Shown here in pieces: positions 7,767 through 17,309 of a stretch of DNA of 64,000 nucleotides. The DNA lies in contig OZ223306.1 in the NCBI GenBank assembly GCA_965140735.1, forward strand, positions 1,550,001 through 1,614,000. The letters are read 5' to 3'. Source of the DNA: Fusibacter_A sp965140735 (GTDB lineage Bacteria; Bacillota; Clostridia; Peptostreptococcales; Acidaminobacteraceae). The stretch's first letter is position 1. Every line of letters starts with the position of its first letter. Position numbers and translations under genes: made by a program. The notes under the pieces are model-generated. The model searched no databases, had not been told where the DNA came from, and worked only from the letters and a program-made list of their open reading frames with translations.

Positions 7767-9329
7767 ATGACACATAAAATGCCCACGGTAGATGATCATA
7801 AATTTGACTTAGATTTTCTCTCTAGAGACTCAAAACCTACAGCCAATCTAAAAAAAACTTATAAGATTATCGTCGCAGATGACGATGAGGATATCCATAC
7901 ATTGACTGAACTTTTGCTAAAAGATTTCATTTTTGAAAAAGAAGGTCTTATTTTTATTCACACGTATTCAGCAGTTGAGACAATCCGTTGTATAGATCGA
8001 CATCCTGATGCTGCGGTTATTTTATTAGATGTGGTTATGGAAGAAATGAACTCTGGGTTAAAAGTGGTGGATTATATTAGAAAAGTTCAAAAAAATAGAA
8101 TGATTCGAATTGTGCTCAGAACTGGACAACCAGGATATGCACCTGAAGAGAGCTTGATCAGAGATTATGACATAAATGATTACAGATTAAAAACAGAGTT
8201 GACTAAACAAAAAATGTATACTACACTCTATGCCTGTCTAAGATCTTATCGTGATCTCATACATATTGAACGCAATAAAAGTTCTCTGGAAGAACTGGTC
8301 AAGATAAGCGGTGACCTCTTTAAAAAAAATTCACTTATTGATTTTTTAGAATCTATTTTTATGCAAATTTCTATTTTTCAAAAATATACACTTCATTTAC
8401 CCCCTCATATGAAGCTTGAAAAAAACGGCTTAATTTTTAAAGCTAATGGTATTATTTTAATTGGAATAGGCAAATTTAAAATTTATGAAAATCATTCCAT
8501 TGATGAAATTAAAGATCTCATTGGTATAGAAAATTTACTGGATGACTTACCCAAAACAAATGAGAATATAATTTATTTAAAAGAGGGTTTACTTTTTTAC
8601 AATAAAGGTATTTCATCTCTTAGAGATTATGTTTATGTGGAACTTGATAAGGACCTTTATGACAAAGCATTAATCGAATTGCTCATTAATAATTACGCTT
8701 TAGCGCTTGAAAACTACCAGCTCAATGAGCTTCTTATAAAAAGTCACGAAGATGTCATTTTCACACTTACAGAAACCATTGAAAGACATTCCAATGAAAC
8801 TTCAAATCATGTAAAGCGCGTCTCTGTATTTATGAAGTTATTGGCCAAGCATTATGACATTCCAGAATCCGAGTGGGATTTACTTAGAATTTCAAGTGTG
8901 CTACATGATATTGGCAAAATAGGTATCCCTGATTCTATATTAAAAAAACCCGGAAAACTCACCTTACAAGAATTTGAAGTCATTAAGACACACACAGAAA
9001 TCGGTTATCGCATTTTAGGCACTAACAACCACCCAATCTTTGAAAAAGCAGCTGACATCGCCTACTATCATCATGAGAAATTTGATGGTACAGGTTATCC
9101 AAAGGGCTTATCTGGCACAGATATCCCGCTTTATGCACGAATGATGTCCATTATTGATGTCTTTGATGCACTGGTCAGTAAAAGATGTTATAAAGAAGCT
9201 CTTCCAATCGACGAAGTGTTTAGAATCATGCTCTCCGAATCTGGAAAACATTTTGATCCAATTCTACTGGAACTCTTCTTAAATGAAAAAGAAGAAATCG
9301 TAGAAGTGCTTAAAAAATATACAGATTGA
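7767..9329 (+). CDS. Response regulator with DUF3369-like middle and HD-GYP domain
   Basis: A 520-residue c-di-GMP phosphodiesterase-type response regulator. The receiver domain (about 33-165) has the acidic pocket ADDDED near 37-42 and phospho-acceptor Asp88 in ILLDVVMEE. The middle region (about 185-330) matches the DUF3369 arrangement that links receivers to HD-GYP domains. The HD-GYP domain (about 335-515) is complete: HDIGKIGIPDSI at 380, HTEIG at about 409, HHEKFDGTGYP at about 435-445, then IDVFDAL. All metal ligands are visible, so it should be active in hydrolysing c-di-GMP. It stands alone, convergent with a histidine kinase gene that might be its partner. Confidence 0.9.
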   Translation: MTHKMPTVDDHKFDLDFLSRDSKPTANLKKTYKIIVADDDEDIHTLTELLLKDFIFEKEGLIFIHTYSAVETIRCIDRHPDAAVILLDVVMEEMNSGLKVVDYIRKVQKNRMIRIVLRTGQPGYAPEESLIRDYDINDYRLKTELTKQKMYTTLYACLRSYRDLIHIERNKSSLEELVKISGDLFKKNSLIDFLESIFMQISIFQKYTLHLPPHMKLEKNGLIFKANGIILIGIGKFKIYENHSIDEIKDLIGIENLLDDLPKTNENIIYLKEGLLFYNKGISSLRDYVYVELDKDLYDKALIELLINNYALALENYQLNELLIKSHEDVIFTLTETIERHSNETSNHVKRVSVFMKLLAKHYDIPESEWDLLRISSVLHDIGKIGIPDSILKKPGKLTLQEFEVIKTHTEIGYRILGTNNHPIFEKAADIAYYHHEKFDGTGYPKGLSGTDIPLYARMMSIIDVFDALVSKRCYKEALPIDEVFRIMLSESGKHFDPILLELFLNEKEEIVEVLKKYTD

Positions 9330-9342
9330 TAAAAAAATTTAG

Positions 9343-9394
9343 AAAGCAACCTTAAAGCGACTTTATAATCACCTCTTGGTTGCTTTTTTTATTT
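9343..9394. terminator. Intrinsic terminator shared by convergent genes
   Basis: Arms AAAGCAACC and GGTTGCTTT flank a loop of about 26 nt and are followed by TTTTATTTT on the plus strand. It lies between the converging genes that end at 9329 and 9404. The plus-strand direction has the better T-tract. Confidence 0.75.
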
Positions 9395-9403
9395 TCTAAT
9401 TTG

Positions 9404-11332
9404 TTAATTAGTATTAATTGGAATTTCAATCATAAATCTTGTATATTGATTGACCTCACTTTCAAGCGTAATTTTCCCTGAAAGTGTTTGCGTGATAATA
9501 TTGTAAATTATATTCATGCCAAGGCCACTATTGCCATTTTGTCTGTTCGTCGTAAAAAAAGGATCAAATATTTTTTTCATATTTTCAGCATCAATACCCT
9601 TGCCATCATCTTCATAGATTATAGTGAGTTCCCCCTGCTGCATCTGACAATCAATGTGTATAGTCCCCTTTAAGCGTTCTTTAAAGCCATGCTCTATGGA
9701 ATTCATTATGAGATTAGTGATAATTTGAGAGAAAGCTCCCGGAAAGCTGTTTAATTCAATACGCTCATCACAGTTAAGCTCAATCTGATGCTGTTGTCTT
9801 TTGTATTCACCACGTAAACTTAAGACCACATCTTCTATTGTCTCTTTTAAATTAAACACAACTCGAATCTCACTGCTTTGATTCACAGCAATCTTTTTAA
9901 AGCTCTGTACAAGACCAGCTGCTCGATTCAAATTATTCCTTAAAAGATAGGTGGCCTCTCCTATACTCTTGAAGTACCCAATTAAATCCTCTTTGGTCAT
10001 CTGCCCTTGTTCAATCAGTTCTAAATTTCTTTGATTCAGCAATTCAATATGCGATGTGGTTGAAATCCCAACACCAAGAGGTGTATTAATTTCATGTGCC
10101 ACACCTGCAACTAAATTTCCCAAAGAAGCAGCTTTTTCCGTTTCAAGGATGTACTTATATTGTAACTCTAGCTCCTTGTTCTTCTGATCAATTTTTTCTT
10201 CAAGTACAATGTTTTCATTTCTAAATATTGTGATGATACTTTGAAATGAATTGCAAATCTCACCCATTTCATCATCTCTACTTAAATGACTCTCTGGAAT
10301 ATTTTTAGAATAATCTCCAGCTGCAATATCTTCAGCAAAGGAGACAAGCAACTTATAGGGCTTAGTATGTTTTCTTACTACTAAATGAATACTCCCTATA
10401 GCAAGCGTAAATGCAATGATCATTAAAAAGATAATCTCAAAATATATGATGTACAATGATTGGATGATACTGTTTTTATCTAATAACGTCACAACTTGCC
10501 ATTTATTATTATCTATACTGTAACTCATTAGATAATAGGACTTCCCCTCATAGATAATACTAATAAGTTCTGATCTTGGTGAAAAGATAAAATCAATATA
10601 AGGATTCAAAGGATCTTCTTGATCATAAACAGAGGCCTTCATCACCTTAGCTGGATTTTCATGATAAATGTATTCACCATCATGTGTCACTAAAAAAGAT
10701 TTATCATATTCAGATAAGGCCACATTTTTAAATATCTCCGGTATTGAATCAAGCATGATATCCACAGCGACAAAACCATAAACCTCATTGTGCTCTCTAA
10801 GTGCAAGAATAGACGAGATCACTATTTTACGAGTATCCCACTCCACATAAGGTGGTGTAAAAGCCACTGTGTTTGAATTAACAGCGACTTCATACCATGG
10901 ACGTTTAGTGACTTCGTAATCGGCATCTGGCATCACACCAGAACTGTCTAGATAAAAATTGGCCTTTTCGTTCGCCACCCAAGCTAAAAAATGAACTGGA
11001 CTGCTCTCTTTTATTTTAATCAAATAGTCATAAACATCTGAATAATAAGTATTACTCTTTATTTCATCGCGTGTTTCCGTCGATTTTAGATATGCTATTA
11101 TATCGCGATTGAGCGCCATCTGCTTCGTATAAAGCTGTGCATTTTCAAATATATTAGTAACATCTTTAGAAATTGATTCTGACTGGATGTAAGTTTTTTC
11201 AAGTAAATCTGTTTTAATCTTTTGAGTCATAAAGCTAAAGCTACTGAAGCCAATGGCACCAAAAACCACGAGCAAGATACAGGCTATAAAAAAAGAAAGT
11301 GTATTGGCTAAACTTCCTCTAATCCACTTCAT
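9404..11332 (-). CDS. Cache-domain sensor histidine kinase
   Basis: About 642 residues. The start chosen is the ATG behind GGAGGGG (protein MKWIRGSLAN); a longer frame begins 18 bp upstream without a good site. Order: transmembrane helix (about 10-32), extracellular double-Cache-like sensor (about 33-285, with RPWYEVAV and VWDTRKIVISS-like strands), second transmembrane helix (about 292-315), HAMP, coiled coil, H-box with VAHEINTPLG (phospho-His), then HATPase with N-box NLIMNSIEHGF, DDGKGI and NSGLGMNII. It lacks a receiver domain and no response regulator is adjacent on the same strand. The convergent receiver/HD-GYP gene at 7767 is the nearest candidate partner. Kinase is certain; ligand and partner are inference. 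Confidence 0.9.
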   Translation of the reverse strand: MKWIRGSLANTLSFFIACILLVVFGAIGFSSFSFMTQKIKTDLLEKTYIQSESISKDVTNIFENAQLYTKQMALNRDIIAYLKSTETRDEIKSNTYYSDVYDYLIKIKESSPVHFLAWVANEKANFYLDSSGVMPDADYEVTKRPWYEVAVNSNTVAFTPPYVEWDTRKIVISSILALREHNEVYGFVAVDIMLDSIPEIFKNVALSEYDKSFLVTHDGEYIYHENPAKVMKASVYDQEDPLNPYIDFIFSPRSELISIIYEGKSYYLMSYSIDNNKWQVVTLLDKNSIIQSLYIIYFEIIFLMIIAFTLAIGSIHLVVRKHTKPYKLLVSFAEDIAAGDYSKNIPESHLSRDDEMGEICNSFQSIITIFRNENIVLEEKIDQKNKELELQYKYILETEKAASLGNLVAGVAHEINTPLGVGISTTSHIELLNQRNLELIEQGQMTKEDLIGYFKSIGEATYLLRNNLNRAAGLVQSFKKIAVNQSSEIRVVFNLKETIEDVVLSLRGEYKRQQHQIELNCDERIELNSFPGAFSQIITNLIMNSIEHGFKERLKGTIHIDCQMQQGELTIIYEDDGKGIDAENMKKIFDPFFTTNRQNGNSGLGMNIIYNIITQTLSGKITLESEVNQYTRFMIEIPINTN

Positions 11333-11400
11333 TAAAACCCCTCCATCCAAATCTTATTATTGCGATTATACCCGTCTATAAATAATTATAACGACCATTT

Positions 11401-12486
11401 CTACTCAAAGATTTTAGGCATATCCTTATTTAGAAAAGACTGGAGCATCACCTGATAAAACATACCAAAAGTCATAATATCGCCCACTCTATAATTTTTT
11501 TTTGCTTCTGTAACATCTACAATTAAATGATCGCTACTGCTACCATAAATAAATACATCTGAATCCATTGGCATCAGCTTTTCATGATCTGAAATATCTT
11601 GACGGCCAATTGCTAGAATAGCACGTGTTCTAATCCCTTTATCCTCATAGACTGGTGTATTTCCAAAAGCATCAACACTAATTTGTCCAAATGGGTAAGT
11701 TGGTTTTTCTTTTATTTCTACGATCTCTGCTTTGACAAACATTGTGTCTTCATAAAGAGTGTCCAATTTCATATTATGAAATTTAGGCAAGTCTTTGTTA
11801 AGCAACAAACTCTCTCCTAACCTTAAATGATTAATACGGTTTGGCATAGTGTCTGTAAAAACAAGCGGTAATGAACTGGTTGCACTTCCTGAAATATATT
11901 TTAGCTTTCTACCGATCTGATTTTCGACACGCTCTGCAATCTCTACTAAGGCATTCATTTTATCCACTGTTGGCTTAATAGCCCCATAACACCCCAAATT
12001 AGTCCCAATACCTACAAGTTTCAAAGTAGTCCACTGAGATTCAATTTTATCTACGATTTCTTTTAATTTTGCAAGGTCCAAAATACCTTCTCTAAGATCT
12101 CCAAGTTCAATCATCAAGACAATTTGATGGTTTTTTTTATGCATTTTACATGCATAGTGAATGGCTTCGAGTACACTTTCTTCTGAATTTAAACTCACAT
12201 CTACGTATTTAACAAGCTCATTGACTTCTGAAATCATAGGAATTCTAAGTAACCACATATCACACTCAAAAGCGGCCCTCTTTAAATCTTTAAGATGTGA
12301 AATTCTAGAGCTTCCAAGGCTTTCACATCCACTCTCAAGCATTAGTTTTGAAATCTCCTCATGACCACCACAGCCTTTTATAACACCAGTCACTTTTACC
12401 CTGCGGTCTTCACACCTTGATAAAATTTCACGCATATTATGCATTAAGTTTTCTTTATTTATACTGATATATGGATAATGATTCAT
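11401..12486 (-). CDS. Alanine/ornithine racemase family PLP enzyme
   Basis: A 361-residue fold-type III PLP enzyme resembling the alanine/ornithine racemase group. The strand-start region VTGVIKGCGGHEEISKLMLESG holds the likely PLP Lys (near residue 38). Later motifs are a serine-rich phosphate-binding stretch ISGSATSSLPL (near 200) and RLGESLLLNKD (near 230). The family includes clostridial ornithine racemase and YhfX-type proteins. This length fits ornithine racemase-like members, but sequence alone cannot separate amino-acid substrates. It has a clean AAAGGAG site and no close operon partner: 68 bp separates it from the histidine kinase gene downstream on the same strand. Confidence 0.75.
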   Translation of the reverse strand: MNHYPYISINKENLMHNMREILSRCEDRRVKVTGVIKGCGGHEEISKLMLESGCESLGSSRISHLKDLKRAAFECDMWLLRIPMISEVNELVKYVDVSLNSEESVLEAIHYACKMHKKNHQIVLMIELGDLREGILDLAKLKEIVDKIESQWTTLKLVGIGTNLGCYGAIKPTVDKMNALVEIAERVENQIGRKLKYISGSATSSLPLVFTDTMPNRINHLRLGESLLLNKDLPKFHNMKLDTLYEDTMFVKAEIVEIKEKPTYPFGQISVDAFGNTPVYEDKGIRTRAILAIGRQDISDHEKLMPMDSDVFIYGSSSDHLIVDVTEAKKNYRVGDIMTFGMFYQVMLQSFLNKDMPKIFE

Positions 12487-12583
12487 ATTAACAACTCCTT
12501 TCTATTTCAATTATTATAATGTAAATACAGCTCTATTTAAATAAATATTTTACAAAATTCCATAATGCTCATAAATCATCAAA

Positions 12584-12626
12584 ATAGCTACAATTTATAA
12601 TAAATAAACTCATAAATTGTAGCTAT
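12584..12626. terminator. Hairpin terminator after the chemoreceptor gene
   Basis: Perfect 15-bp arms ATAGCTACAATTTAT and its complement enclose a 13-nt loop. On the minus strand it follows the stop of the gene ending at 12653 and is followed by TTTTGATG. Confidence 0.65.
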
Positions 12627-12652
12627 AATAGATTCAAAAACCTCTGATTAAA

Positions 12653-14368
12653 TTAAAATTTGAATTTGTTAATCATATCATCTAAGTTTTCAATCAATTC
12701 AATATTAGATTTTAAGATTTCATTAACAGATTCCGTTTTTTGAGAAACTTCCTTAGTAATATTAAGAATATTTTCAACTTCATCTGCTTCTTGTTCAGTT
12801 GCAGTTTGAACTTCTCTTACATTTTCAGCGATGGTTTCCATCGAACTTGTCAACTCTTCAGATATAGCACTGAGTTCCATCATAATTGAATTAAATTCAG
12901 AAGCATCATTACTGTACTGATCACCAATTTTATTGAGTTTTTCATAATCCAGTAAAACAGTCTTATCGATAAAACTTAACATTTCACTTGAATCATCAAT
13001 TAAAATGCCCACTGATTTTTGTATAAAATCAACTGTTACTTTAATATTTTCTACCAAACTGGCTGAAGCCTCTGCCAGTTTACCTACCTCATCAGCGACC
13101 ACTGCAAAGCCTTTGCCCGCATCTCCAGCTCTTGCAGCTTCAATAGAAGCATTCAATGCCAACATATTCGTCTGAGCTGTTATCTTAAGAATACTCTCTA
13201 ATAATTTATTGATTTTATTAACTTCTTTTGCGTTTTCCATGGCCTCTTCTATGCGTACTTTTACTGAAGCGTACATTCTAGAAGCATTTTCACTTGCTTT
13301 CTCAGAATCATTTTTAATGTCCGCTGCACGTTTAGTAATTTCACTAACGCGATGTGCACCTTCAGTTGCTTTATTGGCCACAACTTCAATCGCATCTTTA
13401 GCTTCATCCAGTGTATCACTCACATGCTCTGTAGCAACAGATGTTTGTTTGATCACAGCAGATATATCTCTTGTAGACCGGAGTGCAGAACCAGAACTTC
13501 CTTTCAAATAGCTCATGTTATCTGAAATGGATTCAGAATCACCACTAATTTCCTTCGAGGTCATAATCATATTAGTCAAAAGTTCTTCCAACCCTTGGCT
13601 CACCTTATCAAAGGCACCACCAATTTCTCCAAATTCATCTCCTGAATGTATATCCATTTTTTCAGAAAAATTAAGTTTCTTATATTCATCTGTTCTAAGG
13701 ACAATCGTCCTCAAAGTCCTGTTAATCGGAATTACAATTATACTTACAATTACAATGGAGAACAGAATAATAATGGCAGATATAACGACGACTTGCAAAT
13801 AAATTGAACGCTGAATCGCAACTAAATCATCTACGTATATCCCCGTTCCAACAACCCAATTCCATGGCTTATAACCTGTTACAAATGATATTTTAGGTTG
13901 AGGTTTATCAACACCTGGTTTTGGCCATTGATACTTGACAACCCCTTCACCATCTGATTTGACAACAGCAATCATATCTTGAAACAAATATTTGCCATCA
14001 GGATCTTGGATACCTGAAATGTCAGTTTGGTTGAGTTCAGGTTTGATTGGATGCATCAACATAATGTCATTCATATCATTAACCCAAAAATACTCGACTT
14101 CATTGTATCGCATATCCTCAATCAAAGATAAGGCTTCTTTTTTAGCCTCTTCCTCAGTAATTTCCCCCGCTTGAAAACGCTTATACTGATAATCAATCTC
14201 TCCCACTGGTAGATCAACTAAATCCTCTAATTTGGAGATTGTACGCTCTTCTATGATGCCATTTGTCTTGGGCAAGATATAAAACAGGATAAGTGCGGTA
14301 AATATTACAATGATAAATGCTGCCAACATAATGATTTTATATTTGAGTTTCATATTTTTTAAGAACAT
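12653..14368 (-). CDS. Methyl-accepting chemotaxis protein, single Cache sensor
   Basis: A 571-residue chemoreceptor. An N-terminal transmembrane helix (about 10-30) is followed by a single-Cache (Cache_2) sensor (about 35-185) with the family pattern EYFWVNDMNDIMLMHP and WNWVVGTGIYVDD. Then come a second transmembrane helix (about 190-212), HAMP, and a long cytoplasmic coiled coil. The signalling tip contains NMLALNASIEAARAGDAGKG and FAVVADEVGKLAE, which dock CheA/CheW. It shares the same sensor layout as the receptor at 28474 but lacks its PAS insert. Cache_2 receptors often sense small organic acids or amino acids. No che genes are next to it. Confidence 0.92.
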   Translation of the reverse strand: MFLKNMKLKYKIIMLAAFIIVIFTALILFYILPKTNGIIEERTISKLEDLVDLPVGEIDYQYKRFQAGEITEEEAKKEALSLIEDMRYNEVEYFWVNDMNDIMLMHPIKPELNQTDISGIQDPDGKYLFQDMIAVVKSDGEGVVKYQWPKPGVDKPQPKISFVTGYKPWNWVVGTGIYVDDLVAIQRSIYLQVVVISAIIILFSIVIVSIIVIPINRTLRTIVLRTDEYKKLNFSEKMDIHSGDEFGEIGGAFDKVSQGLEELLTNMIMTSKEISGDSESISDNMSYLKGSSGSALRSTRDISAVIKQTSVATEHVSDTLDEAKDAIEVVANKATEGAHRVSEITKRAADIKNDSEKASENASRMYASVKVRIEEAMENAKEVNKINKLLESILKITAQTNMLALNASIEAARAGDAGKGFAVVADEVGKLAEASASLVENIKVTVDFIQKSVGILIDDSSEMLSFIDKTVLLDYEKLNKIGDQYSNDASEFNSIMMELSAISEELTSSMETIAENVREVQTATEQEADEVENILNITKEVSQKTESVNEILKSNIELIENLDDMINKFKF

Positions 14369-14495
14369 TTCATCGCCCCCTTTAAAAAATAAATACCCAA
14401 AAAAGAGGTCTTAAACATGTAATGCCCTTAAGTTTATTAGATTCTTGATAATAACCCATATATTAGGTCTTTTATGCATACTTTAATAGCAATTT

Positions 14496-16094
14496 CTATG
14501 AAACACGCATATCTGCAGCTCCAACATATGTTATTTTTTTGGGAACTAACAAGCGACGCAACTTAGGAACCCCTACGACTTCCACTAAAATAGCAATATT
14601 GGGACCCGACTTTTGCCCCAAAACCATTTGATAAATCAATTCAAAGAATCTTTTTTGCATTTTCTTGCGTTCATTTGCCGTATCGGCTTGTACGATTTCA
14701 TAAATTTCACTGATGAGTTCATCATCAGAGCCCTTAAATGAGATAATCAACTCAACAAAAGCTTTTATCCATCTCTTTTCATGTCCACTTAAACTTGAAT
14801 AAAAAGAAGCATTAAACTTTTCGTTGATGCTTATTGCCCGTTCTTGGTGCCAATTTTGAATCCAATACGTTGCCTTTTCACATTTGATTTTAAACGTTTC
14901 CATATCTTGATCAATCGTTTTAGAGAATAGTCGATACAACACGGCTATATTAAAATTAACAAGCGGCAAAGTTGAGGCAATCAATGAAAATTTTGGTTCC
15001 CTATCTAAGGTAGACTGTTCTGCATTTGAAAGCATCATAATTGTATTAAGCAATTCATCATCAATCCTATTTTTTTTAAATCTATTTAGATGTCGTTCAA
15101 ATTCTGTGTAAAGCCGAATCACATCATCATCTAGCCCTATATCAAACGGATCGGTATTTTTATACTTAGCAAAAAGATATAAAATGATTTCTTTTGGATA
15201 AATTTTCAAAAGTTCATCTGGTGTTATTAAAAGTCCTGTGGAACTAGACATTTTTAAATTATTACCTTTAAGACCAATAAACTCATAGGGGGTGTAATAA
15301 GGCGGTTTATAATTAAAAATTTGAGTTGAAATCTCTGATGAAACAGCGAAGCTCCCATTAACCGAAGAATGATCTCTACCACCTGGTTCAAATACAACCC
15401 CCTCTTTACGCCATCTCATTGGCCAGTCAATTTTCCAATTCAATTTTATCTGATGAAAAGATTCAAGTTCTGTAATTTCATGATGACCACAGGAGCAATG
15501 ATATTCCAAGGTATCATAAGTATCATCATAGACCATTCTAAGCACATCATCCTTACCACAATTTCTGCAATATAGAGTAATTGGATAAGATCTATCTCTT
15601 GAAACCTCATTCCATGCCTGTGTCTTAAATTGCATTTGAATGTCATATATTTCACGTCTATGATTTAAAGCTTCTCTAATTTCTGCTACATATTGTCCAC
15701 TTTGATAGGCATCACTTTGATATATAAATTCAGGCGTTATGCCAAAAGCCTTTAAGGTTGTTTCAAATTGAGATTCATAGTGTGCCGCATAAGACTCATG
15801 ACAACCAAACGGATCGGGAACTTCTGAGTAAGGTTTCCCAATATATTCAGAAAAGGATGTCGACACACCCTCAGGCACTTTTCTAAAACGATCATAATCA
15901 TCCCAAGAAAAAATGAATCGCGTCTTTTTCCCAAGACTTTCTAGCGATTTCACAACAAAATATGTGGTTAAGATCTCTCTAAAATTACCAATATGCACCT
16001 GTCCTGAAGGACTGATTCCAGATGCGCAAACGAAAGTGTCTAAATTTGGATTCTCCTCAATAAGTCTTCGTGCGGTTTCCATTGCCCAATGCAT
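14496..16094 (-). CDS. lysK: Lysine--tRNA ligase, class I (archaeal type)
   Basis: A 532-residue class I lysyl-tRNA synthetase, unrelated to the usual bacterial class II LysS. The Rossmann active-site signatures are both present: GISPSGQVHIGN (residues 26-37) and LKMSSSTG (280-287, the KMSKS loop). A zinc-like cluster is visible at CRNCG (176-180) and CSCG (200-203), typical of this enzyme. Length matches the family (about 500-530). It starts behind GGAGGTATATTT. The upstream region holds a lysine T-box (16222-16510), so expression should rise when uncharged tRNA-Lys accumulates. No class II copy is seen in this window, so whether this is the only lysine enzyme of the cell is unknown. Confidence 0.95.
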   Translation of the reverse strand: MHWAMETARRLIEENPNLDTFVCASGISPSGQVHIGNFREILTTYFVVKSLESLGKKTRFIFSWDDYDRFRKVPEGVSTSFSEYIGKPYSEVPDPFGCHESYAAHYESQFETTLKAFGITPEFIYQSDAYQSGQYVAEIREALNHRREIYDIQMQFKTQAWNEVSRDRSYPITLYCRNCGKDDVLRMVYDDTYDTLEYHCSCGHHEITELESFHQIKLNWKIDWPMRWRKEGVVFEPGGRDHSSVNGSFAVSSEISTQIFNYKPPYYTPYEFIGLKGNNLKMSSSTGLLITPDELLKIYPKEIILYLFAKYKNTDPFDIGLDDDVIRLYTEFERHLNRFKKNRIDDELLNTIMMLSNAEQSTLDREPKFSLIASTLPLVNFNIAVLYRLFSKTIDQDMETFKIKCEKATYWIQNWHQERAISINEKFNASFYSSLSGHEKRWIKAFVELIISFKGSDDELISEIYEIVQADTANERKKMQKRFFELIYQMVLGQKSGPNIAILVEVVGVPKLRRLLVPKKITYVGAADMRVS

Positions 16095-16221
16095 AAATAT
16101 ACCTCCTCATTGTATATCAGCTATATTATTATTAACGATTCTCTCCATTTAAGTCGAGATGAAAATCTTTTTGTCTCAAGCTTTATTTGTGTCGTTTTAT
16201 CCTTGATTGCACTAATTTGCA

Positions 16222-16510
16222 ATAAAAAAACTCCCGACCTCAAGACTTAAGTCTTGAGGACGAGAGTTAAACTTCGTGGTACCACCTCAATTTATCGTAT
16301 AAAAAAAACGACCTTTCAAGTACTGCAAAACTGCGTATACTCTATCTCTATAACGGGAGCAACCGTTGTACCATCCCCTACTCGATTAACAAATAGGTTC
16401 CATACACAGCTCTGAGGCTTTATTCACCAAATTAATCATTTCTCCTTCTCAGCAAACGGAGTTCTCTGTAAAACTTTAATCTGACTACTCTTCTCTTCAC
16501 AGCTTTTAAA
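16222..16510 (-). promoter_or_regulatory. T-box leader, lysine specifier, upstream of lysK
   Basis: Read on the minus strand, the leader contains the parts of a T-box transcription-attenuation riboswitch. Stem I has an AGTAG-like box and GCTGAGAAGGAG. A specifier loop GTGAATAAAGCC carries AAA (16419-16421), a Lys codon followed by a purine. The conserved T-box GAGGTGGTACCACG (16275-16288) contains the antiterminator bulge that pairs with the tRNA acceptor end. The competing terminator (16222-16268) has arms built on AACTC and CCTCAAGACTT, followed by seven T residues. The specifier matches the downstream lysyl-tRNA synthetase. Confidence 0.93.
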
Positions 16511-16595
16511 TTATGAATTATTTGTATTATATACGAAGACGAGGCATATCGTCAACCCCTAATTTAATTTTCATTGCATTTTTATACAACTTTAT

Positions 16596-17069
16596 TCAAT
16601 CACGTACAATATCAGCAATTTCATACGATACCATTTCATTAAAATCTGTAATACTCATATTAAGTTGCATGCCAATTTTACCAGCACTAAAAGTAATCTC
16701 CTCTAATAGAAGGATTGTTTCATCCACCACAGTTGGATAACTTTTTTTCATGCCAATAGGTGAGCAGCCTCCTTTCATGTACCCTGTCAATTTTAAAATA
16801 TCTTTGACCTTGATCATCTCAATAGCTTTCTCTGAAACAGCCTTTGATGCTTTTTTTAGATCTAGCGTTTGGTCCACAGGAATCATAAAAACATAATGAT
16901 TGCCGCTTTTGCCCACTGTCACCAAGGTTTTAAAAACACTCTCATAGGGTTTATTGACTTTATCTGCCACAGTGACGCCATCTAAAAAGCCATCTTCTAT
17001 ATCATAACTAAATGTGGCAAAAGAAATACCTTTCACCTCACATAATCTAACCGCATTTGTCTTCTCCAT
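16596..17069 (-). CDS. Cys-tRNA(Pro)/Cys-tRNA(Cys) deacylase, YbaK/EbsC type
   Basis: About 157 residues from the ATG behind GAGGT at 17069; a longer frame starts 45 bp upstream without a ribosome binding site. It fits the YbaK/ProX/EbsC family: FATFSYDIEDG near the start, VFKTLVTVGKSGNHYVFMIPVDQTLDLKKAS in the middle (catalytic Lys in FKTL), and the LTGYMKGGCSPIGMKKSYP loop that forms the substrate pocket. These enzymes hydrolyse Cys mischarged on tRNA-Pro. It lies upstream of the lysK T-box on the same strand, so two translation-related genes sit together, each probably with its own promoter. Confidence 0.9.
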   Translation of the reverse strand: MEKTNAVRLCEVKGISFATFSYDIEDGFLDGVTVADKVNKPYESVFKTLVTVGKSGNHYVFMIPVDQTLDLKKASKAVSEKAIEMIKVKDILKLTGYMKGGCSPIGMKKSYPTVVDETILLLEEITFSAGKIGMQLNMSITDFNEMVSYEIADIVRD

Positions 17070-17309
17070 TAAAATACCTCTTTCACAAAATACTAATTCT
17101 ATAACATTAAGCATTTTCTACAGCCACTATTTGTTTAATATCATATCTCAATCAATAAGATAATTCAACATTGTATTTGATCACTAAATCACCCTATATA
17201 GGCTTTAGAGCTTCTTGATTCCATACAGCTTCCAGCTGTTAAATGTCGCTTTAGAATGTTATAATGATTACAGTTCTATTTAAACTAGACATTATTTTCT
17301 GGAGGTCAC

